Shown in pieces: positions 45,974-55,728 of a stretch of 64,000 nt of DNA. The position numbers were made by a program, and so were the translations under genes. The DNA comes from MPNP01 sp026710155. GTDB lineage: Bacteria; Pseudomonadota; Alphaproteobacteria; Rhodobacterales; Rhodobacteraceae. Position 1 is the first letter of the stretch, and each line of letters starts with the position of its first letter. The notes beneath the pieces were generated by a model that had not been told where the DNA came from, searched no databases, and worked only from the letters and a program-made list of their open reading frames with translations. The stretch spans positions 2,604,001 through 2,668,000 of the forward strand of contig OZ241737.1 in assembly GCA_965200885.1 (NCBI GenBank), read 5' to 3'.

Positions 45974-46279
45974 CTACCCCTTCAACAGACTGACATCATC
46001 AACGGAAATAGACTTCCGGTTGCGGAAGAAACAGACCAGAATGGCCAAACCGATTGCCGCTTCGGCGGCGGCGACGGTCAAAACGAACATGGCGAATACC
46101 TGCCCAACCAAATCCTGGAGATGGACGGAAAATGATACCAGATTGATATTGACGGCCAGTAAAATCAATTCGATGGACATCAAGATGATGATCACATTCT
46201 TGCGATTGAGGAATATTCCGAATAGACCGATCACAAAAAGGACTGCGGCAACGACAAGATAATGTTCAAGTCCGATCAT
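45974..46279 (-). CDS. nuoK: NADH-quinone oxidoreductase subunit K
   Basis: 101 residues, three membrane helices. The signature NVIIILMSIELILLAVNINLV carries the buried Glu needed for proton transfer. It overlaps nuoJ by 4 bp. Confidence 0.98.
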   Translation of the reverse strand: MIGLEHYLVVAAVLFVIGLFGIFLNRKNVIIILMSIELILLAVNINLVSFSVHLQDLVGQVFAMFVLTVAAAEAAIGLAILVCFFRNRKSISVDDVSLLKG

Positions 46280-46884
46280 GACAGCCCCTTTCCGGAAGGA
46301 ACATCCTCAAGTGAAACGGACTTTGCGGAATCGCGATACATTTGTGAAACCACATCCTGTTTCTTGACACCCTCGCGTTTGCGGTGGGTAAGGACAATTG
46401 CCCCGATCATCGCAACCAGGAGAATCAAGCCGGCAATCTGAAAGAGGAAGATATATTCGGTATAAATCACATTGCCCAGCGCTTCGGTATTCTGAACATT
46501 GTCAGGCTCTATTGCCTGGCGCAGATCGGGAGCTATCCCCGAACTGTTCCACTCCGATAGTTCAATTCCCAGAATCATGACAAAGACCGCCCCAATCAGC
46601 AATCCCAAGGGTATGTATCGCGCCATACCAGCTTTCAGGGTTGCAAAATCAACGTCCAGCATCATCACCACAAACAGGAACAGGACTGCAACCGCACCGA
46701 CATATACGATGATCAGAAGCATGGCTATGAATTCGGCTCCCTGAATGACAAACAATCCTGCTGCCGACAGGAATGCCAGGATCAGCCAAAGGACGGCATG
46801 AACAGGATTGCGAGAAAACACCACCATCAACCCCGATCCAATGACCAGCAGGGAAAAGAAATAGAATATCAACGTGAAAAGCAC
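46276..46884 (-). CDS. nuoJ: NADH-quinone oxidoreductase subunit J
   Basis: 202 residues, five membrane helices with NPVHAVLWLILAFLSAAGLF and IIVYVGAVAVLFLFVVMML, part of the quinone-proximal membrane domain. A polar C-terminal tail of about 35 residues follows. The 80 bp between nuoI and nuoJ is the longest gap in this half of the operon and holds nothing obvious. Confidence 0.98.
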   Translation of the reverse strand: MLFTLIFYFFSLLVIGSGLMVVFSRNPVHAVLWLILAFLSAAGLFVIQGAEFIAMLLIIVYVGAVAVLFLFVVMMLDVDFATLKAGMARYIPLGLLIGAVFVMILGIELSEWNSSGIAPDLRQAIEPDNVQNTEALGNVIYTEYIFLFQIAGLILLVAMIGAIVLTHRKREGVKKQDVVSQMYRDSAKSVSLEDVPSGKGLS

Positions 46885-46964
46885 TGTTACTGTTTCCTAT
46901 CTTCCCGGCCGGTATTGCAAAAAATGGCTTAATGCCTGAATGAGTGTTATTTGCATGGATAACC

Positions 46965-47462
46965 TTACCTGTATCTGGAATCCAGTTCGAGATTTCTGGC
47001 AATTTCAGCCTCCCACCGTTCACCGTTGGCCAGCAGTTTTTCCTTGTCATAAAACAACTCTTCCCTGGTTTCAGTGGAAAACTCGAAATTCGGTCCCTCG
47101 ACAATGGCATCGACCGGACATGCCTCCTGACAAAACCCGCAATAGATGCACTTGGTCATGTCAATATCGTATCTGGTGGTTCGTCTTGAACCATCCTCTC
47201 GTGGTTCAGCATCAATGGTTATGGCCTGTGCCGGGCAAATGGCCTCACACAATTTACAGGCTATGCATCTCTCCTCGCCGTTGGGATACCTTCTCAGGGC
47301 ATGCTCTCCCCTGAAACGCGGCGACAGTGCTCCTTTTTCATGCGGGTAATTCAGGGTAGCCTTGGAGGTGAAAAAATAATTCATGCCCTTCTTCATGCCA
47401 CCCAGAAAATCACCCATGGCAACGTATCTGGCTGCTTTCTTGACCTGGTCTTTTTCAAACAT
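46965..47462 (-). CDS. nuoI: NADH-quinone oxidoreductase subunit I
   Basis: 165 residues. Two 4Fe-4S motifs, CIACKLCEAICP and CIYCGFCQEACP, bind clusters N6a and N6b that pass electrons towards NuoB. It belongs to the peripheral arm and follows nuoH by 3 bp. Confidence 0.98.
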   Translation of the reverse strand: MFEKDQVKKAARYVAMGDFLGGMKKGMNYFFTSKATLNYPHEKGALSPRFRGEHALRRYPNGEERCIACKLCEAICPAQAITIDAEPREDGSRRTTRYDIDMTKCIYCGFCQEACPVDAIVEGPNFEFSTETREELFYDKEKLLANGERWEAEIARNLELDSRYR

Positions 47463-47465
47463 TTA

Positions 47466-48497
47466 TCATCCTCCTATGGCAAAACGGGCATAAGCTTCCC
47501 ATCCAAGATGGGCAAAAAATCCCGAGACAGCGACCCAACCGAGTGAAACAGGTAAAATTACTTTCCAACCCAAGCGCATCAGCTGATCATATCTGTATCT
47601 TGGAACAATGGCCTTGACCATCGCAAACAGAAAAAAGAAAAAGGCCATTTTTCCTACCATCCACAAGGCACCGTCAGGCAGACCGGGTATGGGTGAAAGC
47701 CATCCGCCGAAAAACAGGATGGACATCAGTGCACACATCAGGAATATGGTGGCATACTCGCCGATCATGAATAGCAAAAAGAGGGTTGATGAATACTCGA
47801 CCTGGTAACCTGCCACAAGTTCGGATTCCGCTTCCGGCAAGTCAAATGGCGGTCTGTTGGTTTCGGCCAGGGCTGAGACAAAGAACAAGACGGCCATGGG
47901 AAGGTGTGGGAGCCAGTACCAGCTGAAAAATCCGTAATTGCCGTCCTGGGCCATGACGATGGCTGTGAGGTTCAGGGAACCCGTGGATACCAGAATGCCT
48001 ATTATGATGAATCCAATCGATACCTCGTAGGAAATCATCTGGGCAGCAGACCGCAGGGCACCAAGAAAGGCATATTTGGAATTGGAAGCCCAACCGCCCA
48101 TGATCACTCCATAGACTTCCAGCGAGGAAATGGCGAAAACATAAAGTATTCCCACATTGATGTTGGCCAGAACCCAGTTTTCGGCAAAGGGAATGACGGC
48201 CCAGGCCATGATTGCCAATACAAATGAAATCAGAGGGGCAATGATGAAGACCGACCGATCTGCCCCGGCTGGAATCACGACCTCCTTGAAGACATACTTC
48301 AAGAAATCTGCAAAAGATTGCAGCAATCCAAAGGGTCCGACTACATTCGGCCCTCGGCGCAATTGAACGGCAGCCCAGATTTTCCGGTCGGAATAGACCA
48401 GGAAAATAAGGGAAATCATTACAAATGCCAATACAGCAATGCACTGGGCGACAATGATGACAAAGGTCCCGAGATGTGAATCCCAAAATTCCAACAT
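47466..48497 (-). CDS. nuoH: NADH-quinone oxidoreductase subunit H
   Basis: 343 residues, eight helices. The motifs RRGPNVVGPFGLLQSFADFLK and AETNRPPFDLPEAESELVAG line the quinone-binding site at the junction of the two arms. It lies 43 bp after nuoG. Confidence 0.98.
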   Translation of the reverse strand: MLEFWDSHLGTFVIIVAQCIAVLAFVMISLIFLVYSDRKIWAAVQLRRGPNVVGPFGLLQSFADFLKYVFKEVVIPAGADRSVFIIAPLISFVLAIMAWAVIPFAENWVLANINVGILYVFAISSLEVYGVIMGGWASNSKYAFLGALRSAAQMISYEVSIGFIIIGILVSTGSLNLTAIVMAQDGNYGFFSWYWLPHLPMAVLFFVSALAETNRPPFDLPEAESELVAGYQVEYSSTLFLLFMIGEYATIFLMCALMSILFFGGWLSPIPGLPDGALWMVGKMAFFFFLFAMVKAIVPRYRYDQLMRLGWKVILPVSLGWVAVSGFFAHLGWEAYARFAIGG

Positions 48498-48540
48498 ACC
48501 TGTTTACCCTTGCCTGTGGCCTGTATTCATAACATGGAGA

Positions 48541-50553
48541 CTATGCTGCTTCATTCAATTCACCATCTCTAGTTCTGGATAAATAGGACAATTCCGCCAT
48601 GACTGCCGATGCCCTGGCAATCGGATTGGTCAAATAAAAATCATTGATGACATTTTTGAATTCGGCATTGTCGGTCCGTGTCGTCACAATTGGCTGCAAC
48701 TCATTTTCCCGAATCATGTCAATCTCCATCAGATGCGGAAACTCCTTAGCCATCTTCAACCTGAGCTGAATCTGGGAATTATATTCGAGTGGTATGCCCA
48801 GTTTCCCCGAGAGTGCCCTGATGATGGCCCAGTTTTCCTTGGCCTCCCCCACTGGAAAGGTGGCCTTCGAAGCAAGTTGGGGACGACCTTCGGTGTTGAC
48901 AAAAATCCCTGCCTCCTCGGTGTAAGCGGCCGCAGGTAGAATTATGTCTGCCCGGTGAGCGCCCCGGTCTCCATGGCTGCCCTGATAAATGACCTTTGGA
49001 CCAGATGGTATGTCAATCTCGTCAACTCCAAGATTGTAGATCACGCCGGCTCCATCCAATGCCTTGGCCATTCCACCTTCGGTTGCAAACCCAAGATCCA
49101 TGGCGCCTACCCTGCCCGCTGCCGTGTGGAGAATCAGCAAACCTGCCCCCTTGTCAGCAAGATCCGTGGCTATGCACAGGGCAGCATTATCCAAGCTCTC
49201 ATGCAATGCTCCCTGACCCAATATGATCAGGGTATCTGTCAGATCCACATCCGCCAGATTTTTGGCCAGCTTATGCAAGGATAGTAAATCGGTTCCATGA
49301 TGTTTGTACTCATAGGCAAGGTCAACAGCTTCACCAACCAGTTCAACATGGCTTCCGGCCAACCAGGATGCTCTGATTCGTGCATTCAAAACGGGTGCTT
49401 CAAAACCGGGATTGGTTCCAATCATCAGAATTCTTCCGGCCGAATCAATATCCTCTATCCTCGATGTTCCAACATAGCCTGACCGGTTTCCGATTGGAAG
49501 CTCTACATTGTTCACCCGGCATTCCTTTTTACCCTTGAGGGAATCAGTCAATTGACCAAGGGCATAAACAGCTTCAACGGAAGCCAAATCACCTACCAGG
49601 GAGGTTACCTGTTTCGATCTGAGCAATGAGTCGGCCTCGGCAAGGGCCTGATCCCAGCTACATGCAACCAGCTTGCCATCCACCCTCATGAAAGGTCTGT
49701 CCAATCGCTGATTGGTCAATCCATCCCAGACAAATCTTGCTTTATCGCTGATCCATTCCTCGTTAACACCGTCATGGTTGCGGGGAAGAATTCTCATGAC
49801 TCTTCGACCCTTAGAATCAACCCTGATATTGGAACCGAGTGCGTCCATGACATCAATTGATTCCACTTTTTCCAGTTCCCATGAACGAGCTGTGAAGGCA
49901 TAGGGTTTTGAAGTCAGGGCCCCGACCGGGCATAGATCAATTATATTACCCTGCATGTTGGAATGCAGGGTTTGGTTGAGGTAACTGATGATTTCAGCAT
50001 CCTCACCCCGGCCGGATTGACCCATCTGGGTAATGCCAGCCACCTCGGTTGTAAACCGTACACATCTGGTACAGGAGATGCATCTGGTCATGTGGGTTTC
50101 GACCAGAGGGCCCAGATCCAGATCATCCACGGCTCTTTTGGCCTCCCGATAACGGCTGAAATCCATACCGTAGGCCACAGCCTGATCCTGCAAATCACAC
50201 TCGCCGCCCTGATCACAGATGGGACAATCGAGAGGATGATTGATGAGAAGGAATTCCATGACGCCTTCTCGTGCCTGACGGGCCATTTCACTGCGTGTTC
50301 TGACTTCAGGTGGCGTTCCTTCAGGCCCAGGACGCAGGTCCTTTACCTGCATGGCACAGGATGCTGCAGGTTTGGGCGGGCCGCCGACAATCTCGACGAG
50401 GCACATCCGGCAATTACCGGCAATGGACAATCGTTCATGGTAACAAAATCTGGGAATTTCGATTCCCATCTGTTCGCAAACCTGAATCAGGGTCATGTCA
50501 CCCAACGCTTCGGTTTCAACACCATCAATAATTATTTTTCGCAGATCACTCAT
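48541..50553 (-). CDS. nuoG: NADH-quinone oxidoreductase subunit G
   Basis: 670 residues from the ATG at 50553 (MSDLRKIIIDG), preferred over the in-frame start at 50583. An N-terminal 2Fe-2S domain (PRFCYHERLSIAGNCRMCLV), the His/Cys cluster site (HPLDCPICDQGGECDLQD), a 4Fe-4S pair (CISCTRCVRF) and a molybdopterin-oxidoreductase-like C-terminal domain without cofactor function are visible. It carries the electron wire from NuoEF. Confidence 0.97.
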   Translation of the reverse strand: MSDLRKIIIDGVETEALGDMTLIQVCEQMGIEIPRFCYHERLSIAGNCRMCLVEIVGGPPKPAASCAMQVKDLRPGPEGTPPEVRTRSEMARQAREGVMEFLLINHPLDCPICDQGGECDLQDQAVAYGMDFSRYREAKRAVDDLDLGPLVETHMTRCISCTRCVRFTTEVAGITQMGQSGRGEDAEIISYLNQTLHSNMQGNIIDLCPVGALTSKPYAFTARSWELEKVESIDVMDALGSNIRVDSKGRRVMRILPRNHDGVNEEWISDKARFVWDGLTNQRLDRPFMRVDGKLVACSWDQALAEADSLLRSKQVTSLVGDLASVEAVYALGQLTDSLKGKKECRVNNVELPIGNRSGYVGTSRIEDIDSAGRILMIGTNPGFEAPVLNARIRASWLAGSHVELVGEAVDLAYEYKHHGTDLLSLHKLAKNLADVDLTDTLIILGQGALHESLDNAALCIATDLADKGAGLLILHTAAGRVGAMDLGFATEGGMAKALDGAGVIYNLGVDEIDIPSGPKVIYQGSHGDRGAHRADIILPAAAYTEEAGIFVNTEGRPQLASKATFPVGEAKENWAIIRALSGKLGIPLEYNSQIQLRLKMAKEFPHLMEIDMIRENELQPIVTTRTDNAEFKNVINDFYLTNPIARASAVMAELSYLSRTRDGELNEAA

Positions 50554-50626
50554 TGTCTCATCTATCGAATTACCAAACCCCAAAAGGTAGATTAATCAAC
50601 TATCCTATTTTTCTTTTCATTATGCA

Positions 50627-51901
50627 TCATGCCGATAACTTTGCCTGAAGAATTCTATCCTCAATCTCGTTTCTAAAATGTCTGATCAACCCCTGTACAG
50701 GCCAGGCTGCAGCATCTCCCAAGGCACAGATCGTATGTCCTTCAACCTGCTTGGTTATCTGGAGCAGGATATCGATTTCTTCAATATCCGCCTTGCCGCT
50801 GACGAATCTATCCATGACTCTCATCATCCAGCCCGCACCTTCCCTACAGGGCGTGCACTGGCCGCAACTTTCGTGCTTGTAGAATTTTGACAGACGCCAA
50901 ATGGCCTTTATGATATCGGTTGATTGATCCATGACGATTACCGCTGCCGTACCCAGACCGGATTGATGATCTCGAAGCCAGTCAAAGTCCATGATGGCAT
51001 CATCACAAAGAGATTTGGGAAGCAATGGAACGGACGCCCCCCCAGGAATGACAGCCTTGAGATTGTCCCAGCCGCCCCTTACACCGTCGCAGTGCTTGTC
51101 AATAAGTTCCCGCATCGAAATGGACATGGTCTCCTCGACCACACAGGGGGAATTTACATGGCCACTTATGGCAAATATCTTGGTACCGGTGTTGTTTTCC
51201 CTGCCGAATGAGGCAAACCAGGTTGCCCCCCTTCTCAGAATGGTTGGTACGACGGCAATCGATTCGACATTGTTGACCGTGGTTGGACATCCGTACAATC
51301 CACTTCCTGCTGGAAAGGGAGGCTTCATGCGGGGCATGCCCTTCTTGCCCTCAAGGCTTTCGAGGAGAGCCGTCTCCTCACCGCAGATGTAGGCACCAGC
51401 CCCATGGTGAAGGTACAAATCAAAGTCCCAACCCGAATTGCAGGCATTCCTGCCCAGAAGACCAGCATCATAAGCCTCGTCAACCGCTGCCTGGAGCAAC
51501 TCTTTCTCGCGGATGTATTCGCCCCTGATGTAGATGTATCCCACCTTCGAATTCATGGCAAAACCGGCAATCAGGCATCCCTCGATGAGCGTATGGGGGT
51601 CATGCCTCATTATTTCCCGATCCTTACAGGTTCCCGGTTCTGATTCATCAGCATTGACGACCAGATAATGCGGACGCCCATCAGAGTTTTTGGGCATGAA
51701 ACTCCACTTCAGGCCAGTCGGAAAACCTGCTCCTCCACGACCTCTGAGGCCACTTTCCTTGACCTGGTTAACAATCCAATCCTGTCCCTTCTTGATCAAC
51801 CCTGCCGTACCATCCCAATGACCTCTTTTTCGGGCACCGGCCAATGTGCAATCCCCCATGCCGTACAAATTGGTGAATATGCGGTCCTCATCAGCAAGCA
51901 T
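50627..51901 (-). CDS. nuoF: NADH-quinone oxidoreductase subunit F
   Basis: 424 residues. NADH-binding GLRGRGGAGFPTGLKW, the FMN region (YLVVNADESEPGTCKDRE) and the N3 cluster motif ESCGQCTPCREGAGW are intact. It is the entry point for electrons from NADH. A run of seven G within the gene encodes the normal PGGA turn. Confidence 0.98.
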   Translation of the reverse strand: MLADEDRIFTNLYGMGDCTLAGARKRGHWDGTAGLIKKGQDWIVNQVKESGLRGRGGAGFPTGLKWSFMPKNSDGRPHYLVVNADESEPGTCKDREIMRHDPHTLIEGCLIAGFAMNSKVGYIYIRGEYIREKELLQAAVDEAYDAGLLGRNACNSGWDFDLYLHHGAGAYICGEETALLESLEGKKGMPRMKPPFPAGSGLYGCPTTVNNVESIAVVPTILRRGATWFASFGRENNTGTKIFAISGHVNSPCVVEETMSISMRELIDKHCDGVRGGWDNLKAVIPGGASVPLLPKSLCDDAIMDFDWLRDHQSGLGTAAVIVMDQSTDIIKAIWRLSKFYKHESCGQCTPCREGAGWMMRVMDRFVSGKADIEEIDILLQITKQVEGHTICALGDAAAWPVQGLIRHFRNEIEDRILQAKLSA

Positions 51902-51903
51902 CG

Positions 51904-52560
51904 TTACTGATCTCCTTCCATTTGGGCCAAACTTACGGCAGGGCTGAATTTTGCCTTCCCATTCTCATATTCGGCAAGACATTTCACACCCGTTTGAGGT
52001 TCGGATGAAAATCGACCCTTTCTGGAACCGGGAATGGGTTTCCTGTTGGTAAAAAGATCATCAAGCAAGGCCTCAAAACTTTTCTGGGAAAGATCCTCAT
52101 AGTAATCCTTGCCTATCTGGATCATGGGAGCATTGGCGCAGGCCCCCAAACATTCCACCTCCTCCCAGCTAAATCGTTCACAAGGTGAAAGTTGATGTGG
52201 CTTGGTGGCAATTCTCTCCTTGCAAACGGTGATCAGGTCCTCGGCGCCACAAATCATGCAGGAGGTGGTTCCACAAACCTGGATATGGGCAATCGTCCCG
52301 ACCGGCTGCAATTGGAACATGAAATAAAATGTAGCCACCTCATAGGCCCGAATACGGGCCATGCCCAGCATGTCGGCAACATATTCGGTTGCCGGTTTGG
52401 TCAACCATCCTTCCTGCTCCTGGGCACGCCACAAGAGGGGAATGATAGCCGAAACCTGACGGCCTGAAGGATATTTGGCAATCTGGTCCCTGGCCCATTT
52501 CAGGTTTTCTTTCGAAAACTCGAAACCATCAGGCTGGGTATGATGAAATCGTCTTAACAT
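51904..52560 (-). CDS. nuoE: NADH-quinone oxidoreductase subunit E
   Basis: 218 residues, thioredoxin-like 2Fe-2S subunit. The four cluster Cys are in CGTTSCMICGAED and CLGACANAPMIQIG. A C-terminal extension of about 50 residues after the core is polar and has no recognised domain, common in alphaproteobacterial NuoE. It ends 2 bp before nuoF begins. Confidence 0.97.
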   Translation of the reverse strand: MLRRFHHTQPDGFEFSKENLKWARDQIAKYPSGRQVSAIIPLLWRAQEQEGWLTKPATEYVADMLGMARIRAYEVATFYFMFQLQPVGTIAHIQVCGTTSCMICGAEDLITVCKERIATKPHQLSPCERFSWEEVECLGACANAPMIQIGKDYYEDLSQKSFEALLDDLFTNRKPIPGSRKGRFSSEPQTGVKCLAEYENGKAKFSPAVSLAQMEGDQ

Positions 52561-52582
52561 AACTCAATGACTAATTTGATAT

Positions 52583-53767
52583 TTACCTGTCAATCTCGCC
52601 GAATACCACATCAAGGGATCCGATTACAGCCGAAACATCAGCCAGCAAGTGTCCCTTGCAAAGCTGATCCATGGCTTGGAGATGGAGGAAACCGGGAGCC
52701 CTTATCTTGGCCCGGTAAGGTCGGTTTGAACCGTCTGAGACCAAATAGACACCAAATTCGCCCTTGGGTGCCTCGACTGCTGTGTAAACCTCGCCTTCGG
52801 GAACGTGAAATCCCTCGGTATACAGTTTGAAGTGATGAATCAGTGCTTCCATGGATTGTTTCATTTCACTTCTGGTGGGAGGTGAAATCTTGCCTCGCGC
52901 CAAGACATCACCACCGGTGCCTTCAAGTTTTTCAATGACCTGCCTGATGATCTTGATGCTTTCTTCCATCTCCTTCATTCGACAGAGATACCGATCATAG
53001 CAATCACCATTTTTTCCAATCGGAACAAGGAAATCCAGTTCATCATAGCATTCATAGGGTTGGGAGCGTCTCAGATCCCAGGCCATTCCGGACCCCCTGA
53101 CCATCACCCCTGAAAATCCCCAATCCAGGGCTTCGGCTTGTGACACAATGGCTATGTCGACATTTCTTTGCTTGAAAATCCTGTTTTCCGTCAACAGTTC
53201 ATCTATGTCATTGAGTTTTTGGGGAAACTCCTCGGACCATTGGTATATATCGGCAATCAATTCCGGTGGAAGATCCCGATGGACTCCTCCCGGACGGAAA
53301 TAGGCCGAATGCAATCGCGCGCCACATGCCCGTTCGTAAAAGACCATTAGCTTTTCACGCTCTTCAAAGCCCCACAGTGGTGGTGTCAAGGCACCAACAT
53401 CCATTGCCTGGGTCGTTACATTCAGGAGGTGATTGAGAATTCGTCCTATTTCGGAATAGAGAACCCTGATCAGTGATGCTCTTTTTGGTATTTCGGTTCC
53501 GGTCAGTTTTTCAATGGCGAGACACCAGGCATGCTCCTGATTCATTGGAGCAACATAATCCAGACGGTCAAAATAGGGCAGGTTTTGCAGGTAGGTCCTG
53601 CTTTCCATCAATTTTTCGGTACCCCGGTGCAATAGTCCGATATGTGGGTCACATCGGGTGACAACCTCACCATCCAACTCCAGCACCAGCCTTAACACGC
53701 CATGTGCTGCAGGATGCTGAGGGCCAAAATTGATATTGAAGTTTCGAACCTGACTGTCGGCCGTCAT
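52583..53767 (-). CDS. nuoD: NADH-quinone oxidoreductase subunit D
   Basis: 394 residues, 49-kDa family. NINFGPQHPAAHGVLRLVLEL at the start and the C-terminal DVVFGEIDR are diagnostic; the quinone-site His and Tyr region RGTEKLMESRTYLQNLPYFD is present. Separate from NuoC, as in most alphaproteobacteria, with a 53-bp gap between them. Confidence 0.98.
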   Translation of the reverse strand: MTADSQVRNFNINFGPQHPAAHGVLRLVLELDGEVVTRCDPHIGLLHRGTEKLMESRTYLQNLPYFDRLDYVAPMNQEHAWCLAIEKLTGTEIPKRASLIRVLYSEIGRILNHLLNVTTQAMDVGALTPPLWGFEEREKLMVFYERACGARLHSAYFRPGGVHRDLPPELIADIYQWSEEFPQKLNDIDELLTENRIFKQRNVDIAIVSQAEALDWGFSGVMVRGSGMAWDLRRSQPYECYDELDFLVPIGKNGDCYDRYLCRMKEMEESIKIIRQVIEKLEGTGGDVLARGKISPPTRSEMKQSMEALIHHFKLYTEGFHVPEGEVYTAVEAPKGEFGVYLVSDGSNRPYRAKIRAPGFLHLQAMDQLCKGHLLADVSAVIGSLDVVFGEIDR

Positions 53768-53820
53768 TTCGGTCAGCTTTTCCTCCCTAAGAAATTTTTC
53801 TTTCTGTAAATGGACATGGT

Positions 53821-54441
53821 TTATTTCCCTTCCTCACCGGAGCTCCCAGCGGTTGATTTTTGAATGACTTCCCCCATTCCTTCCCAAGGGCTTTCAAAAT
53901 CGAAATCCCTGAATTCCTGAACCAATTCCACCGGTTCATAAACGACCTTCTTTTGAACCTCGTCATATCTGACTTCGTTAAATCCGGTCAGTGGGAAGTC
54001 CTTTCGAAGTGGATGACCCTTGAAACCATAATCCGTCAAAATTCTTCGCAGGTCCGGATGTCCGGCAAAGGGTATGCCATACATATCGAATACTTCCCTC
54101 TCAAACCAGTTGGCACTTGGAAAGAGGCCAACCAAAGTTGGCATCATTTCCTCTTCAGCCAAGGAGACCTTCACCCTTATCCTTTGATTCAGGTTCATTG
54201 ACAAGAGATGGTAAACAACATCAAATCTTTTTTCTCGCCTCGGGTAATCCACTGCCGTAATATCAACCAGAGTTGTAAACTGACAATCGGAATTTTTCTT
54301 GAGGAAGTCGACAAGAACAGGTACTTTTGTTGCAAGTCCAGTGATGACAAGTTCTTGATGCTTGATTTCAACCAATTCAATTGAATCATGTTGTTCTTTC
54401 CGAACAATTTCACCGAGATGAGTAAGGTTTTTCGGGTACAT
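53821..54441 (-). CDS. nuoC: NADH-quinone oxidoreductase subunit C
   Basis: 206 residues from the ATG at 54441, 10 bp after nuoB ends; a longer frame upstream runs antiparallel through nuoB codons and is not used. The core motifs FPSANWFEREVFDMYGIPFAGH and HPDLRRILTDYGFKGHPLRKD define the 30-kDa subunit. No strong ribosome site is seen, consistent with coupling to nuoB. Confidence 0.96.
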   Translation of the reverse strand: MYPKNLTHLGEIVRKEQHDSIELVEIKHQELVITGLATKVPVLVDFLKKNSDCQFTTLVDITAVDYPRREKRFDVVYHLLSMNLNQRIRVKVSLAEEEMMPTLVGLFPSANWFEREVFDMYGIPFAGHPDLRRILTDYGFKGHPLRKDFPLTGFNEVRYDEVQKKVVYEPVELVQEFRDFDFESPWEGMGEVIQKSTAGSSGEEGK

Positions 54442-54451
54442 GGTCAGAATC

Positions 54452-54985
54452 TTAACGAACAATCGTTCCGGTACGGCGAATTTTTCGCTGCAATTGCAAA
54501 ATTCCATAGAGAAGAGCTTCCGCTGTTGGTGGACAACCTGGAACGTATACATCCACCGGCACAATCCTGTCGCATCCCCTGACGACGGAATAGCTGTAAT
54601 GGTAATACCCCCCTCCATTGGCACAAGAACCCATGGAAATGACATATCTCGGTTCCGGCATCTGGTCGTATACCTTTCGCAGGGCCGGTGCCATCTTGTT
54701 GGTAAGTGTACCTGCTACAATCATCAGGTCCGACTGTCTTGGAGAGGCTCGCGGGGCAGTTCCAAATCTTTCGAGATCATAACGAGGCATGGAGGTGTGC
54801 ATCATTTCCACGGCACAACAGGCCAAGCCAAAAGTCATCCAATGAAGGGATCCGGTACGTGCCCAGTTGATAACATCCTCGGCAGAGGTTAGTATAAACC
54901 CCTTGTCCTGTAATTCATTGCTGTGTACCTCCGTCATCGAGATTGCATTGGAAACTTGCTTTTCAGGTGTAGTCATCACTCCCAT
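54452..54985 (-). CDS. nuoB: NADH-quinone oxidoreductase subunit B
   Basis: 177 residues from the ATG at 54985, which overlaps the nuoA stop and has GGAG eight bases upstream. The N2 cluster ligands are in GLACCAVEMMH, SMGSCANGGG and VPGCPPTAEALLYG. N2 is the last iron-sulphur cluster before quinone. Confidence 0.97.
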   Translation of the reverse strand: MGVMTTPEKQVSNAISMTEVHSNELQDKGFILTSAEDVINWARTGSLHWMTFGLACCAVEMMHTSMPRYDLERFGTAPRASPRQSDLMIVAGTLTNKMAPALRKVYDQMPEPRYVISMGSCANGGGYYHYSYSVVRGCDRIVPVDVYVPGCPPTAEALLYGILQLQRKIRRTGTIVR

Positions 54986-55341
54986 TCGAGTGCTCCTTTT
55001 TTCCATTCATAGACAAATCCTATGGTAAGCACACCAAGGAAGACCATCATTGACCAGAATCCAAAAGCCCCGTTATTGCTGAAAGAGGCAGCCCAGGGAA
55101 ACAGAAAGGCTACTTCAAGGTCAAATATGATGAAAAGGATTGCAACAAGATAAAATCTTACATCAAATTTCATTCTGGAATCATCAAAGGCATTGAACCC
55201 GCATTCGTAGGTGGAAACCTTTTCGGGATCAGGACGATAAATGGCGATGACAACTGCAGACAACATGAGAATTACGCCAAGCCCGATGGTTATGCCCAGA
55301 AAAATCAATACCGCCAGATATTCTATTAGAAATTCTTCCAC
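54976..55341 (-). CDS. nuoA: NADH-quinone oxidoreductase subunit A
   Basis: 121 residues, three helices. STYECGFNAFDDSRMKFDVRF and LFIIFDLEVAFLFPWA are the conserved loop and helix. First gene of the nuo operon; the promoter should lie in the spacer after 55341. Confidence 0.97.
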   Translation of the reverse strand: MEEFLIEYLAVLIFLGITIGLGVILMLSAVVIAIYRPDPEKVSTYECGFNAFDDSRMKFDVRFYLVAILFIIFDLEVAFLFPWAASFSNNGAFGFWSMMVFLGVLTIGFVYEWKKGALEWE

Positions 55342-55728
55342 CGGTTTTCCTCAACCTACAAAATGCTTCAATTTTATAACAACCATACCCATACCTAGAT
55401 CACCGGAAAAGATATACTGATAAACCAACCTGTCCAAATCTCAAATGGCGTATGGCTGAAGCCAAATTGAAACTCGTTATTCAATAGTAGTTTGAAAGTA
55501 ATTTTATTTAACAAAATAACAAGAAATACCAATCCAATCACAATCACATTGAATTTATTTGGCATATTCAATTTACTCGAACTGCTATACCCTTTGACAT
55601 TTGACCATTTGATAATAATTCCTTTATTCTATCAAAAAATTTATCTAAACAGAAGATTTTTCTGGGTAATAATTTTTTGGAAAACAAATATATACTAGTA
55701 TAATAAACATGATTTTCGGACAAATTAG
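55342..55728. other. Divergent spacer between nuoA and the response-regulator gene
   Basis: 387 bp, AT-rich. It must hold the nuo promoter on the minus strand (TATAAA-like hexamers occur near 55370, without a convincing -35) and the promoter at 55677-55704 on the plus strand. No coding potential was recognised. Confidence 0.5.
55677..55704 (+). promoter_or_regulatory. Sigma-70-type promoter for the REC-PP2C gene
   Basis: TTGGAA (55677-55682), 16-bp spacer, TATAAT (55699-55704), about 25 bp before the start codon at 55729. The -10 is a perfect consensus match. Confidence 0.5.

Noticed and set aside
51027..51033. C7/G7 run inside nuoF as a possible switch
   Set aside because: It encodes the conserved PGGA turn of an essential subunit and is short; it is ordinary coding sequence.
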